From the NCBI RefSeq assembly GCF_032362555.1, contig NC_083536.1, positions 8,928,001-8,992,000 of the forward strand: a DNA stretch of 64,000 nucleotides. Reading direction: 5' to 3'. The DNA is from Amyelois transitella. Lineage: Eukaryota > Arthropoda > Insecta > Lepidoptera > Pyralidae. Shown here piece after piece: positions 1 to 9,337 of this stretch. How positions within the stretch are numbered: position 1 is the stretch's first letter; each line of letters begins with the position of its first letter. Below the pieces are notes generated by a model. The model had not been told where the DNA came from. It worked only from the letters and a program-made list of their open reading frames with translations, and did not search any database. The position numbers and the translations under genes are program-made.

Positions 1-377
1 TCAGATACAGATACGCATCGTGTAACGCGTAAAGGTCGCATCGTTAGAATCCGTTCGTTTTGTTCATTTTCTAGGTTAGTTAAAAAACACATATTTGTAA
101 TATCGTTTTATCTAATACATGTAGTTTGGTAATAAATATATAAAAAACCATACATGTTAATGCTAAATCGATAACGGTATTATTTTTGTGTAACAGTTGT
201 ATTCTGTTTTTGTATAAGTACATACAGTTTCTTTTCTGTATCAACTTTATTTTGTACTTCACAGTTTCTTTTCTATAACAATTTTATTTTGAACTTAACT
301 TTGCAGTGTAAGTAGGTACTATGGAATGTAACTGCATAGGAACGATGTGTTTGTAAGTGTTCATTTGTAGATTGATA
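1..377. other. AT-rich flank without a recognisable gene, containing a 37 bp tandem duplication
   Basis: No coding region is supported here. The only structure seen is a diverged direct duplication of about 37 bp (225-261 and 262-298), both units beginning CAGTTTCTTTTCT and continuing into a T-rich stretch. The right edge is the TA target of mariner copy 1. This stretch and 1698-1898 were one sequence before the mariner inserted, and could be internal sequence of the LTR element ending at 2557, but nothing proves that. Confidence 0.5.
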
Positions 378-1695
378 CATTCAGTCAGAAAAGTATCGGG
401 AATGGATTATTTATTTATGGTTCCAATTCAAATTTTTGTTTTTTTTTGTTGTTGTTAGATTGGCACAACTGTTTTCCATTTTGGCGCGGAGTTTGAGTTG
501 CATCTGTTGTTTACATTAAATACAGTGCTATTTTTAGTTATATCATATCTAGTGTGTATTGCTAATTTCATAATGGATAAAAACATCGAACAAAGAGTTT
601 GTCTTAAATTTTGCATTGCCAATGGAATATCGTGTTCGGAGTCACTGAAAATGTTACAGAAGGCTTACGGTGAATCGACTTTATCAAAAACTCGTGCTTT
701 TGAGTGGTACAAAGCGTTCAAAAGCGGTCGAGATGTGATGGAAGATTTGCCTCGCTCTGGTAGGCCATCAACGTCTGCAACTGAAGTTAACATCGCAAAA
801 GTGAAGGAAATAGTGGCTGAAAATCCTCATTCAACTTTGAGAGAGATAGCCACCGAACTTTCTGTATCTCACGAGTCGATCCGTACCATTTTAACTAATA
901 ATTTGGGTATGAAACATGTTGCCGCTCGGCTAGTCCCAAAAGACCTGAATTTTTTTCAAAAACTCAATCGCATGAGAGTCGCTGAGGACATGCTAGAACG
1001 AGTCAATTCCGACCCAACATTCATGAAACGCATTGTTACTGGTGACGAGACGTGGGTTTACGAGTTTGACATGCAAACTAGTCAACAAGCTTCGGAGTGG
1101 CGCCTTCCAACTGAACCGAAACCGAAAAAACCACGCCAAAGTCGTTCAAAAGTCAAAGTCATGTTGACTGTTTTCTTTGACTATCGCGGTGTTGTGCACT
1201 CGGAATTCTTGCCGGAAGGTCAAACGGTAAATAAGGAATATTATTTGAGTGTTATGCGGCGTTTAAGAGAGCAAATCCGACGAAAAAGGCCAGATTTGTG
1301 GAAAGAAAATTCTTGGATTTTGCACCATGATAATGCACCTTCGCACAAGGCCATCATTGTGAACGAATTTTTAACCAAACACTCAACAAATACCATCGAG
1401 CAACCACCATATTCACCAGATATAGCTCCAGCCGACTTTTTTCTTTTTCCTAAACTCAAATTACCACTTCGTGGCACCCGTTTTCAATCGGTAGAAGACA
1501 TAAAAGAGAATTCGCGGCGAGAACTGACCTCAATTCCAGAAACAGCGTTTAAAAAATGTTTTGATGATTGGATTATTCGTTGGCGTAAGTGTATCGTTTC
1601 TAAAGGAGCATATTTTGAAGGTGATAAAATTTTGGATGAATAACAAACAGTTTGTGTATTATTGATCTTTTCCTGCTACTTTCTTGACAGAGTAG
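378..1695 (+). mobile_element. mariner DD34D transposon, copy 1
   Basis: Complete 1318 bp element with TA duplicated at 376-377 and 1696-1697. Imperfect terminal inverted repeats of about 26 bp are visible: the left end begins CATTCAGTCAGAAAAG and the complement of the right end reads CTACTCTGTCAAGAAAG. The single ORF is intact. Two further copies (13811 and 48326) share the same ends and almost the same sequence, so the family spread recently. TA duplication and a DD34D transposase place it in the mariner branch of IS630-Tc1-mariner. Confidence 0.93.
573..1643 (+). CDS. mariner transposase (intact)
   Basis: A 356-residue transposase, close to the roughly 345 residues usual for mariner, which cuts and rejoins DNA at the element ends in the nucleus. 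The start chosen is the ATG of MDKNIEQRV; an in-frame ATG 75 bases upstream adds a hydrophobic leader not expected in this family. The N-terminal half carries two helix-turn-helix units, including the SGRPSTS linker region. The catalytic triad is visible: Asp in VTGDETW, Asp in HHDNAPSH, and Asp in the APAD segment after YSPD, with 34 residues between the second and third. It ends KILDE, one residue shorter than the other copies (KINLDE). No frameshift or stop was seen, so activity is plausible. Confidence 0.93.
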   Translation: MDKNIEQRVCLKFCIANGISCSESLKMLQKAYGESTLSKTRAFEWYKAFKSGRDVMEDLPRSGRPSTSATEVNIAKVKEIVAENPHSTLREIATELSVSHESIRTILTNNLGMKHVAARLVPKDLNFFQKLNRMRVAEDMLERVNSDPTFMKRIVTGDETWVYEFDMQTSQQASEWRLPTEPKPKKPRQSRSKVKVMLTVFFDYRGVVHSEFLPEGQTVNKEYYLSVMRRLREQIRRKRPDLWKENSWILHHDNAPSHKAIIVNEFLTKHSTNTIEQPPYSPDIAPADFFLFPKLKLPLRGTRFQSVEDIKENSRRELTSIPETAFKKCFDDWIIRWRKCIVSKGAYFEGDKILDE

Positions 1696-1898
1696 TATAT
1701 CAAATTTCATTACTTGAATTTTATAAGTGTCTGAAAGATGCACTGTTTATGAGCTTAGGTATTTAAGTAGGTATGAAGTGTGTAATGTCATATGTTTATG
1801 ACACAACGGGATATTTTTACTTCGATAATTTTCTATTAGTTTGGACAGAAGATTTTTGTTTTTAAATACATTCGAACGTCTGAATTAATTGTTGAAGA

Positions 1899-2195
1899 AT
1901 GGGCAGTGCTCAGAGTAAAGATCCAGTCATCGTAGCCCAGAACAATAGTCAGGTGGAGGCACATATGTCTCAACAAAATATATTGATGATAGCCATTGTC
2001 AGTATACTATTGTTGGTGGAAGTATACATCATATGGAGGAAGTTTCAAAGCCGCGTGCGTTCCTGGATGCGCAAGCAAATCGCCGCTAACATGCCGCGAT
2101 CTCACGCAAGTCAGAGTAGCAGCACCGGCACAGCCAGTGATTCTCAATCCTGCGCCCGCGACTTCTCAGTCTTATTCGTTAAAAGTGTGTCATGA
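1899..2195 (+). CDS. Small membrane-anchored protein upstream of an LTR (unrecognised)
   Basis: A 98-residue ORF starting MGSAQSKD, which fits an N-myristoylation signal (Gly2, Ser6-type context). One hydrophobic segment follows at about residues 30-45 (MIAIVSILLLVEVYIIW), then a basic stretch (RSRVRSWMRKQ) and a Ser-rich tail. The combination suggests a small membrane-tethered protein. It lies about 155 bases upstream of the LTR at 2351, the position where some insect LTR elements carry a third ORF, so it is probably element-encoded. I do not recognise the family. Real translation is uncertain because the rest of the element is not visible. Confidence 0.45.
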   Translation: MGSAQSKDPVIVAQNNSQVEAHMSQQNILMIAIVSILLLVEVYIIWRKFQSRVRSWMRKQIAANMPRSHASQSSSTGTASDSQSCARDFSVLFVKSVS

Positions 2196-2350
2196 TCATA
2201 GTGCATTTTGTGTATGAAACTAAAGTATATATTATAATTTAAACAAACTTTTATATATTTTCTTGATTTTGCAAATCGTGTTAATGTTTTTTACAATATT
2301 ATTCAAAATTTTGTATACAACCTTTTTTTTAAAAAAAAAGAGGGGAATGA

Positions 2351-2557
2351 TGTAGCGACATGCAACTTGCTGAATTGCATTTTTATGTAGAGCGACTGGC
2401 GATCGAATCCCCTCCGTTCTCAGTCGTCTCGTGGTCTTGATCGGTAACGCGCATATTGTACAAATTTAATTATTCTATTGGCAATAAATCTCAATCAGTG
2501 AAATTATTCGTTTCTCTCTTAGAGAGAGACCCATATTCCCACCAGACTCTCCCGACA
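2351..2557 (+). repeat. Long terminal repeat (3' LTR or solo LTR)
   Basis: A 207 bp segment with TG...CA ends (TGTAGCGACATG to CTCCCGACA). It is immediately preceded by a purine-rich tract (AGAGGGGAATGA) that fits a polypurine tract, and holds an AATAAA signal near 2484. No partner LTR is in the window. The sequence to the right (from 2558) is a minus-strand LINE fragment, so the element probably inserted in or beside older LINE DNA. The superfamily (gypsy or BEL/Pao) cannot be decided. Confidence 0.6.
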
Positions 2558-2926
2558 CCCTTTCTTATGTCATCAGTAATACGTAGCAGTGCAGTAGTTG
2601 TGCTGTGTCCGGGCCTAAAACCAGACTGATATCGATTGAGAAGATTGTCGTCAATCAAGTGTTTTAAAATCTGATTAAAGGCAGAGGCTTCGAGGATTTT
2701 AGACAGGAAGGAAAGGATGAAAATGAACGAATGAAACGCACATCATTTAAACGGATAGGATCAGGAATCTTGGCGAGAGGACGAACAAAAGCATTACGCC
2801 ATGAGGTAGGAAAACGATGTTCTATAAAACTGGTATTTATAATGTGCGTGTATGACAGGGAGAATAAAACTGAGAATTGGGATCAGCATCCCGCGACTGA
2901 TTTCATCCGGCCCGACAGCATTGAAA
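2558..2926 (-). pseudogene. LINE reverse transcriptase fragment (fingers/palm entry)
   Basis: Read on the minus strand this segment encodes, with frameshifts and stops, the start of a CR1/Jockey-type reverse transcriptase: AVGPDEIS, then FLSKILEA, then YQSGFRPGHSTTTALL and ITDDIRK. It belongs to the same broad family as the LINEs at 15384-16904 and 31191-32545, which continue from the equivalent of ITDDIR. It is bounded on the left by an LTR and on the right by the tail of another LINE. Confidence 0.7.
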
Positions 2927-4979
2927 TGAAATGAAAATGAAAAAAAGATTTATTTTTTCCACAACATACCAATATACAAATTTAAATTTATATTGGGAGG
3001 TGGACCGGAGCCTAAATTAGGTTAGACCTGTATTTCAGGCCTCCAGGTCACCCACCCGTGGCAAGAGAGGTTTACATAATACATAATTTATTGTGTTCGA
3101 AGTTTACAAAATGTGAACGCAAGTATTACCTTAAATCTAATTACCTAACGTATTACTTAGGACTAGTACATAACTTGAAGAGTCAGGATACTACTTTATT
3201 AAACAATTCAATTTTAAACAATAATAAACGATTCCGTCTCAGAGTAGTCTAAGGTAAGTAAATATTTTTCAATTATGTTATGAGTGGGAGTTGTACATAT
3301 TCTTCTTCCATTCCTAATGGGTATATTGGAGTCGAAGTGTAAACATCTGTGTTTGTTTAAAGTGATGCGTAGAATGAATAATTGTCGAACCGTCATAACC
3401 TTGCAGTCTCGGTAAAGGTCACTTGTAGGATATCGATAAGGTTTCCTAGTCATAACTTTTAGTACAGATCTTTGAGCACGTTCTACCTTCAAGATTTTGG
3501 TTTTACACGCTCCACCCCATGCGGGTATACAATAGTTGAGGATGGATTGTACAAGTGCATAATATACAGTTTTTAATAAAGTTGGTTTCAGTAAATTTCT
3601 TAATCTCTTGAATATCCAAATGAGTTTACGTGTTCGCGATGACAGAAGGTCTATGTGTGCATTCCATGTCAGGGTATTATCGATTTGGACACCAAGGTAT
3701 TTAATATCGTTTTCTTTTTGTAGTTTAGTGCAGTCACATAAGGTTTGTGCATTTAAACAAGTATGTAATATTAAGTTATAATTATTCGGGGGTGGGTTGT
3801 TTTAAAATTGGAAAATGTCATAAATTTAGATTTGGCAACATTTAAGGTAAGTAAGTTTTTATTTAACCATTGTGCTATTTCTCTGAGTCCCTTCTCAGCA
3901 ACATGTCTTGCTTCAGCCCAAGAATCTCCCTGAAATATGACAGCAGTGTCGTCCGCGTACGAAAATATTTGTCCTTTATAAGGCTTGTACTGACATAGTT
4001 CATTTATATATATCAGGAAGAGACTCGGGCCAAGAACACTTCCTTGGGGCACACCGCATGTAACTAGTAGAGGATTGCTTACCTGGTCTTTTATTTTGAC
4101 TGATTGGGTTCTGTTGGATAAGTAACTCTCAAATAATTGGAGCGGTAGGCCACGTCTTCCAACGGCTTCCATTTTTTGTAACAGAATCGTAGAAGAGACT
4201 GTGTCGAATGCCTTTGATAGGTCAAGGAAAGATCCGACACATTTTTTTTTTCTGATTGACATTACTAACAATGAAATCTGTTTATTGTGTGACTGCCTCT
4301 TCAGTTGATTTATTTGTCTGAAAACCAAATTCTGAATCCGACAGGATATTCTCTTGTTTTAGATATTTCACAAGACGTGAATTAAGTAATTTTTCAAAAA
4401 TTTTTGATAGAGCAGTCAGTACAGATATTGGGCGATAATTTTCGACGTAGTCTCTGCTACCGCTCTTATGGATGGGAAGAATGATTGAGTGCTTAAGGCA
4501 GTCAGGAAAAATTCCCAAGGAAAGACAAAGATTAAATATATGTACCAAAATAGGGCTAATTGTACTCATTTTTAGGAATGACGATGGTATTCCATCCCAT
4601 CCAGTAGCAGAATCATTTTTAAGATTAATTATAAGAGATTCAACTTCAGTAACGTCGGTTTCAAGTAAAGCAATTGAGCATCTAATATTAAAAGTATTGG
4701 CTTTATTTTTGATGTTTTCAGCAAGTTTGGGGCCTATATTTACAAAATATTCATGTACGGTATTGATTGGATTTGAGCTAGTGATGGATGTGGGTTTATA
4801 AGTTCTTCTGCAGGATTTTTGTTAGGAGTAGTATCTGTTATGGTTCTTATGGCCTTCCATGTTTGTTTTGGGGTTTAACCTTTATCAATAAGTAATGTGT
4901 CATGTTTCTCTTTGAGTGATCTTAAAAGGTTGTTACAGTAATTCCTATAACGGTCTTTCATATCAAGAATTTTTGACAA
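2927..4979 (-). mobile_element. CR1/Jockey-group LINE (Daphne-like), 5' truncated, minus strand
   Basis: The 3' end is at the left: an A-rich tail appears as repeated TGAAA-type units at 2927-2960, similar to the tail of the LINE at 53965. Minus-strand reading gives the reverse transcriptase C-terminus (3214-3492), palm and thumb (3771-4328), and fingers (4282-4569). Motifs seen are NYRPISVLTALSKIFEK, FLDLSKAFDTVS, GVPQGSVLGP and FSYADDTAVIF. At least two frameshifts separate the blocks, so it is not functional. Its 5' part is repeated in inverted orientation at 5113-5547. Confidence 0.8.
3214..4569 (-). pseudogene. Reverse transcriptase of the 2.9-5.5 kb LINE (frameshifted)
   Basis: Three minus-strand blocks make up one reverse transcriptase. 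Fingers lie at 4282-4569 (SGSRDYVENYRPISV), palm at 3771-4328 (first Asp in SFLDLSKAFD, catalytic YADD in IFSYADDTAVIF), and the C-terminal connection at 3214-3492 (ERAQRSVLKVM). The frame breaks near 4300 and again between 3492 and 3771. It would have copied the LINE RNA at a nicked target site. Related copies are at 46290-47678 and 54447-55886. Confidence 0.8.
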
Positions 4980-5547
4980 AAAGGAGACCTATGAGATCAC
5001 GTCGTAACTTTCATATTGTCTCCTTTTTGTACAGTGTACTTTTTAATCCCCTTTTCCCTAAAAATCTGTCAGAAAAATTGACTTTTCGCATCCATGATCC
5101 ACGCCTTTGTTCCTGTCAAAAATTCTTGATATGAAAGACCGTTATAGGAATTACTGTAACAACCTTTTAAGATCACTCAAAGAAAAACATGACACATTAC
5201 TTATTGATAAATGTAAAACCCCAAAACAAACATGGAAGGCCATAAGAACCATAACAGATACTACTCCTAACAAAAATCCTGCAGAAGAACTTCTAAAACC
5301 CACATCCATCACTAGCTCAAATCCAATCAATACCGTACATGAATATTTTGTAAATATAGGCCCCAAACTTGCTGAAAACATCAAAAATAAAGCCAATACT
5401 TTTAATATTAGATGCTCAATTGCTTTACTTGAAACCGACGTCACTGAAGTTGAATCTCTTATAATTAATCTTAAAAATGATTCTGCTACTGGATGGGATG
5501 GAATACCATCGTCATTCCTAAAAATGAGTACAATTAGCCCTATTTTA
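4547..5547. repeat. Large inverted repeat, about 433 bp arms around a 133 bp spacer
   Basis: Bases 4547-4979 are nearly the exact reverse complement of 5113-5547; only scattered mismatches are visible. Both arms encode the same LINE linker region, readable on the plus strand at 5113-5547 as DRYRNYCNNLLRSLKE through GWDGIPSSFLKMSTISPIL. The spacer 4980-5112 is not recognised. The layout fits a 5' inversion during LINE integration (twin priming) with duplication of the switched segment, or a later foldback duplication. A transcript through it would form a long hairpin. Confidence 0.85.
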
Positions 5548-5611
5548 TATTTTAAGTTGATTCGAATCTATAGTTATGGCGTCTGAAAGGCGTTCACGAT
5601 CGCGTAGGCGT

Positions 5612-5866
5612 TGTGGCGACATCTCTACGCCACTCGTCACAACATCAAATCAAACAACTACTGTCAATCATCGCGAAGAAATTGACGCGCTCGACCAATA
5701 GCAGCGAAGAATCTAAGACGCGATTTCAAAGATTTCACGGATTGGAGCTATATATACAACCTCCGACACAACATCGTCGGAGCCGCGGTTCCCCAGGCAT
5801 AACATCTAGCCTGGCGGAAGATCTTCCCTTTGGTGGCGGTCGAGCCGAATCATCGCTCCCGCTACA
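5612..5866 (+). repeat. 5' LTR of the TRIM
   Basis: 255 bp, TG...CA ends. It contains a TATATATA motif near 5752 followed by short inverted GC-rich motifs, plausible promoter context. Confidence 0.85.
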
Positions 5867-6344
5867 TTGGTGACCTCGACGTGATTGGAAGCAACCTTCT
5901 CCATCATCATCAACTCCAATCCTCAGCATCACTCCTCACTCTGCAAGCAGTCTCACAGCAAGCCAGCAACTGGGTATCGCAGCAGGTCCATCGCAGCCAA
6001 CGCAACGAGCTTTTCCTGGTCCTGTCTCCACCCGCACTCACTCTCATCGACTTCAGCGACCGACGCATCTACCGCAGCCCACGCTTGGATCTCTTCGACG
6101 GCCGCTCTTCTCTCCAGCGTGGCAGCTCTGCAACGATATCTACCGGCGCCAACAAGTCGACTTCGCTCTCTACTGTCTCGACTCACCGCAGACTACGAGC
6201 AACGCAACAGCTCACTCCTGACTCACTAGGACTTCGAGCAACTTCCGACTCACTGGAAGACAACTGGCACTTGCAAGCTACAACTGAAGCACAGATTGCA
6301 CAGCAAGATCAAGACTTCAGACCTCCGGTCTTGGGGGGGAGTAC

Positions 6345-6599
6345 TGTGGCGACATCTCTACGCCACTCGTCACAACATCAAATCAAACAACTACTGTCAA
6401 TCATCGCGAAGAAATTGACGCGCTCGACCAATAGCAGCGAAGAATCTAAGACGCGATTTCAAAGATTTCACGGATTGGAGCTATATATACAACCTCCGAC
6501 ACAACATCGTCGGAGCCGCGGTTCCCCAGGCATAACATCTAGCCTGGCGGAAGATCTTCCCTTTGGTGGCGGTCGAGCCGAATCATCGCTCCCGCTACA
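6345..6599 (+). repeat. 3' LTR of the TRIM
   Basis: 255 bp, no difference from the 5' LTR seen by eye. It is preceded by a polypurine tract at about 6331-6344. Confidence 0.85.
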
Positions 6600-7904
6600 G
6601 CGTCATGTATCGAAACATCGACGGCACCGCCGTAATTCAACTAGCTCTGATCGTAGTCTAGGGTCTGAAAGGCGTTCTCGAATTGATAAGCGAAATACGT
6701 CGAAGCGTCCACGCAGTTATTATTCGGATAGCTCTGAGCGTTCTATTTCATCACCAGCCAGAAACAGACATTACAAACGGTCCAAAGAACGGTCTATGCA
6801 GTGTAAAAAAAGTCGTAAGCATGAAATTTATATTAGAAACAAGATGTCAAAATCCAGCACATCTATTCGCAATAGTAGTAGATCGGAGATAAGTACCCCC
6901 CCCCCGTTAGCAGAAGCGGAGAAATCAAACGCCAAAACTTTAGAAAATGTAACTGGAACTGGAACTTCTGTTAATAATATTAATAATTTCGCCATTCGCC
7001 ATACCCGCTCAATTTTTTACGCACATCAATGTTATTCCCGAGTTTGATCCTAGTGACGGTTCCCAAAATATCCAATCCTGGACACACAAAGTAAACGAGT
7101 GCGCTACTATTTACTCGTGGAACGAAAAGCAAACCCGTCACTATGCTTTAGCTAAATTAACTGGGCTTGCCAAACGTTGGTACCAGGGACTGCCATCTCT
7201 TCTGTATAGCTGAGATGAATGGGTAGAAAAGTTAAAGTCTGCTTTTCCTTACTGAGAATTACGGTGACATCTTGCAACAAATGTTGCAAATACGCTGTAA
7301 GTTAGGTCAGCCTTTAGATGTTTATTATTACGAAAAAATGTAATTAATAAATAAGTGTGATATTGCTGGAAGAAAAGCGATTGGTTGTTTAGTGCATGGT
7401 ATTGACGATAAATTCGTAAGAATGAGTGCTAACGCTTGCCGTTTTGAGGAACCCGAACAGCTATTTTCGTACTTAAAAACGTTAACTCAAAGTTATGGTC
7501 ATCAAGTTTTGGTAAAACGTAAGATACCATGGATTAAAGACTCAGAAACTAAATCAACTGCATCAATAATTATGCTGAGTCCAGTAAACCTGGAATTACT
7601 TGTTATAACTGTGGGGAATTTGGTCACATTCGTACTAAATGTACAAATCCTATGAATAGATGCGGTAACTGTAGAAGAGTAGGACATACTACAAAAGATT
7701 ATAGATTTAATCGGAATATTAATAAGGTCAATCTGTCTGATAATGGTAATGATTCTATTACTACCGTGCAAGGTTCTATTGTGCCCAATGAAAAGACAGT
7801 TTTACGCATAGATAATGACTTAATTACCACTAACAAATACTTTAAAGACATAAAAATTAATAGTTGGGAAAAACAAGCATTTATTGATTTAGGCAATAAC
7901 TGTA

Positions 7905-8402
7905 TGTAGGGAACCTATTTCTATTTATCATTATTTATATTATAATTACCTATATATTAATATAATTTATAGTATTTAATAATATTTTCTAATTACATAT
8001 TATTTACAACTTATATATTAATTTATATTTACACATTTACAAAATATAATCGACACGCAAAGCCGGGCGGCAAACTAATGCAAGGATAACGCATCATAGC
8101 TGTATAGCTACGAGTACCTACGATGCGCCGGACACGGCCGGCCGGCCGAGACTCCACTAGTTATGATTCACCTATGCACCGCAGACCTCACGTCGCTTGC
8201 CATTGTATCGCGTCTTACGTGAATCGCTTACTCGCTTGTTTTGTGTTTTGGAACTTTCTATCCCTGCTTCTTGTGTTTCGCTTGGACTATCTTTCTTTTC
8301 TCTGTGCTCCTTCTTTATTTCTATAAACTGTACGTGTGTCCATTAAAGTGTATTTGCGTGGATATAGACGTTTTTATTCCGGCATACTCTCAGACAGCTA
8401 CA
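7905..8402 (+). repeat. 5' LTR of the CsRn1-type element
   Basis: 498 bp, TGTAGGGAACC to CAGACAGCTACA. The first 180 bases are extremely AT-rich, followed by a GC-rich block with CCGGCCGGCCGG near 8137. It contains no gene; the short ORF at 8123-8326 is repeated in the other LTR. Confidence 0.9.
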
Positions 8403-8437
8403 ACTGGTGACCCCTAAGGACACGGAATTTGGAGAAA

Positions 8438-9337
8438 ATGTCGGATTCGGACAGCGACAACGTGACTGTACGTACCAATGCCAAGAAGCAAGATAAGACG
8501 GCGGCGTCGAAATTTGAGGACGCAGCAAGCACAGCGGCGCCTGTATTTCTACCCTCAGCGCCTGGCCATATGAAAATTCCTTCGTTTTGGCCCGAGAAAC
8601 CTGCCATATGGTTCGCTCAAGTGGAAGGACAGTTTGCCATAATGAGGATAACTGACGACCGAACCAAATTCTACCACGTCCTTGCAACGCTGGATAGACA
8701 GTATGCAGCCGAAGTAGAGGATATTCTCACCGGTCCAGCTGACTACGCGCGCCTGAAGTCCGAGCTGATTAAGCGTTTGTCTGTGTCGCGCGAAAATAAG
8801 GTGAAGCAGCTACTGATGCACGAGCAGCTTGGCACACGCAAGCCGTCGCAGTTTCTCCGGCACCTGCAACATCTCGCTGGACCAGCCATACCTGACGACT
8901 TTTTGAAGACGATCTGGACTAGCAGGTTACCCACGGGATTGCAGCCGATCATCGCTTCGCAACCCTCGCTGTCTCTGGACGCTCTCGCGGAACTAGCCGA
9001 TCGTGTGCACGACATAGCGACTCCGACACAGCAAGTAGCCGCCACGTCGTCGTCAGCACCGTCATCATCGGTCGATCTCCTAACACAGCAGGTGGCGCAG
9101 TTGTCAAAGCAGGTCAGCGCGCTCCAGATGCAAATCAGCCGACAGCCGCGTCAACGGGAGCGAGGCCATCGACCCAGGTCACGCAGCGGATCGTCATCGC
9201 GTACTCAGAGGTCCAAATCCAACTATCGGCGCTTTCCAGTCTGTTGGTATCATCATAAACACGGATCTAACGCGAAATACTGTGTGAAACCGTGCGACTT
9301 CCGTTTCGAATCGGGAAACCTTCCCGGCAGTCAGTGA
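8438..9337 (+). CDS. Gag of the CsRn1-type gypsy element
   Basis: A 299-residue structural protein starting [13 protein letters not shown], 36 bases past the LTR. It has a capsid-like core ([18 protein letters not shown], then [17 protein letters not shown]) and a basic Arg/Ser-rich stretch. A C-terminal zinc motif reads [18 protein letters not shown], with spacing C-x2-H-x9-C-x3-C, i.e. CHCC rather than CCHC. It would form virus-like particles and bind RNA. It overlaps pol by 46 bases, with pol in the -1 frame, which suggests frameshift translation. The frame is intact. Confidence 0.85.
   Translation: MSDSDSDNVTVRTNAKKQDKTAASKFEDAASTAAPVFLPSAPGHMKIPSFWPEKPAIWFAQVEGQFAIMRITDDRTKFYHVLATLDRQYAAEVEDILTGPADYARLKSELIKRLSVSRENKVKQLLMHEQLGTRKPSQFLRHLQHLAGPAIPDDFLKTIWTSRLPTGLQPIIASQPSLSLDALAELADRVHDIATPTQQVAATSSSAPSSSVDLLTQQVAQLSKQVSALQMQISRQPRQRERGHRPRSRSGSSSRTQRSKSNYRRFPVCWYHHKHGSNAKYCVKPCDFRFESGNLPGSQ

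Larger units (their letters stand above)
5612..6599 (+). mobile_element. TRIM-like non-autonomous LTR retrotransposon
   Basis: A 988 bp element with 255 bp direct LTRs (5612-5866 and 6345-6599) that I read as identical, both TGTGGCGACATC to CCCGCTACA. The 478 bp interior has no retrotransposon protein, only a TGGTGACCTCGACGTGA primer-binding-type site just inside the left LTR and a purine tract (CTTGGGGGGGAGTAC) before the right LTR. A 4 bp duplication GCGT flanks it (5608-5611 and 6600-6603). Removing it restores the gypsy gag frame. It needs a helper; the primer site resembles that of the CsRn1-type element at 8405. Confidence 0.88.
5576..7904 (+). pseudogene. Ty3/gypsy gag-nucleocapsid (old host element), interrupted
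   Basis: Coding begins at ATG 5576 (MASERRSRSRR), is cut by the TRIM at 5612, and resumes in frame at 6604 as an Arg/Ser-rich N-terminus. After a frame change near 7020 the capsid region follows (INVIPEFDPSDGSQN, then LAKRWYQGLPS), with stops near 7213 and 7254. Two CCHC zinc knuckles lie at about 7600-7641 (CYNCGEFGHIRTKC) and 7661-7702, the second with its last Cys changed to Tyr. The protein would package element RNA. Reading continues into a protease that is split off by the 7905-12980 insertion. Confidence 0.75.

Noticed and set aside
5830..7047. 405-residue open frame
   Set aside because: It runs from the TRIM interior through its 3' LTR into gypsy gag. It is an accident of insertion. 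Only the part after 6604 is element coding sequence.
8123..8326. 67-residue ORF, repeated exactly at 12701-12904
   Set aside because: Both copies lie inside the two LTRs of the CsRn1-type element. An ORF duplicated by the LTR with no domain is not evidence of a gene.
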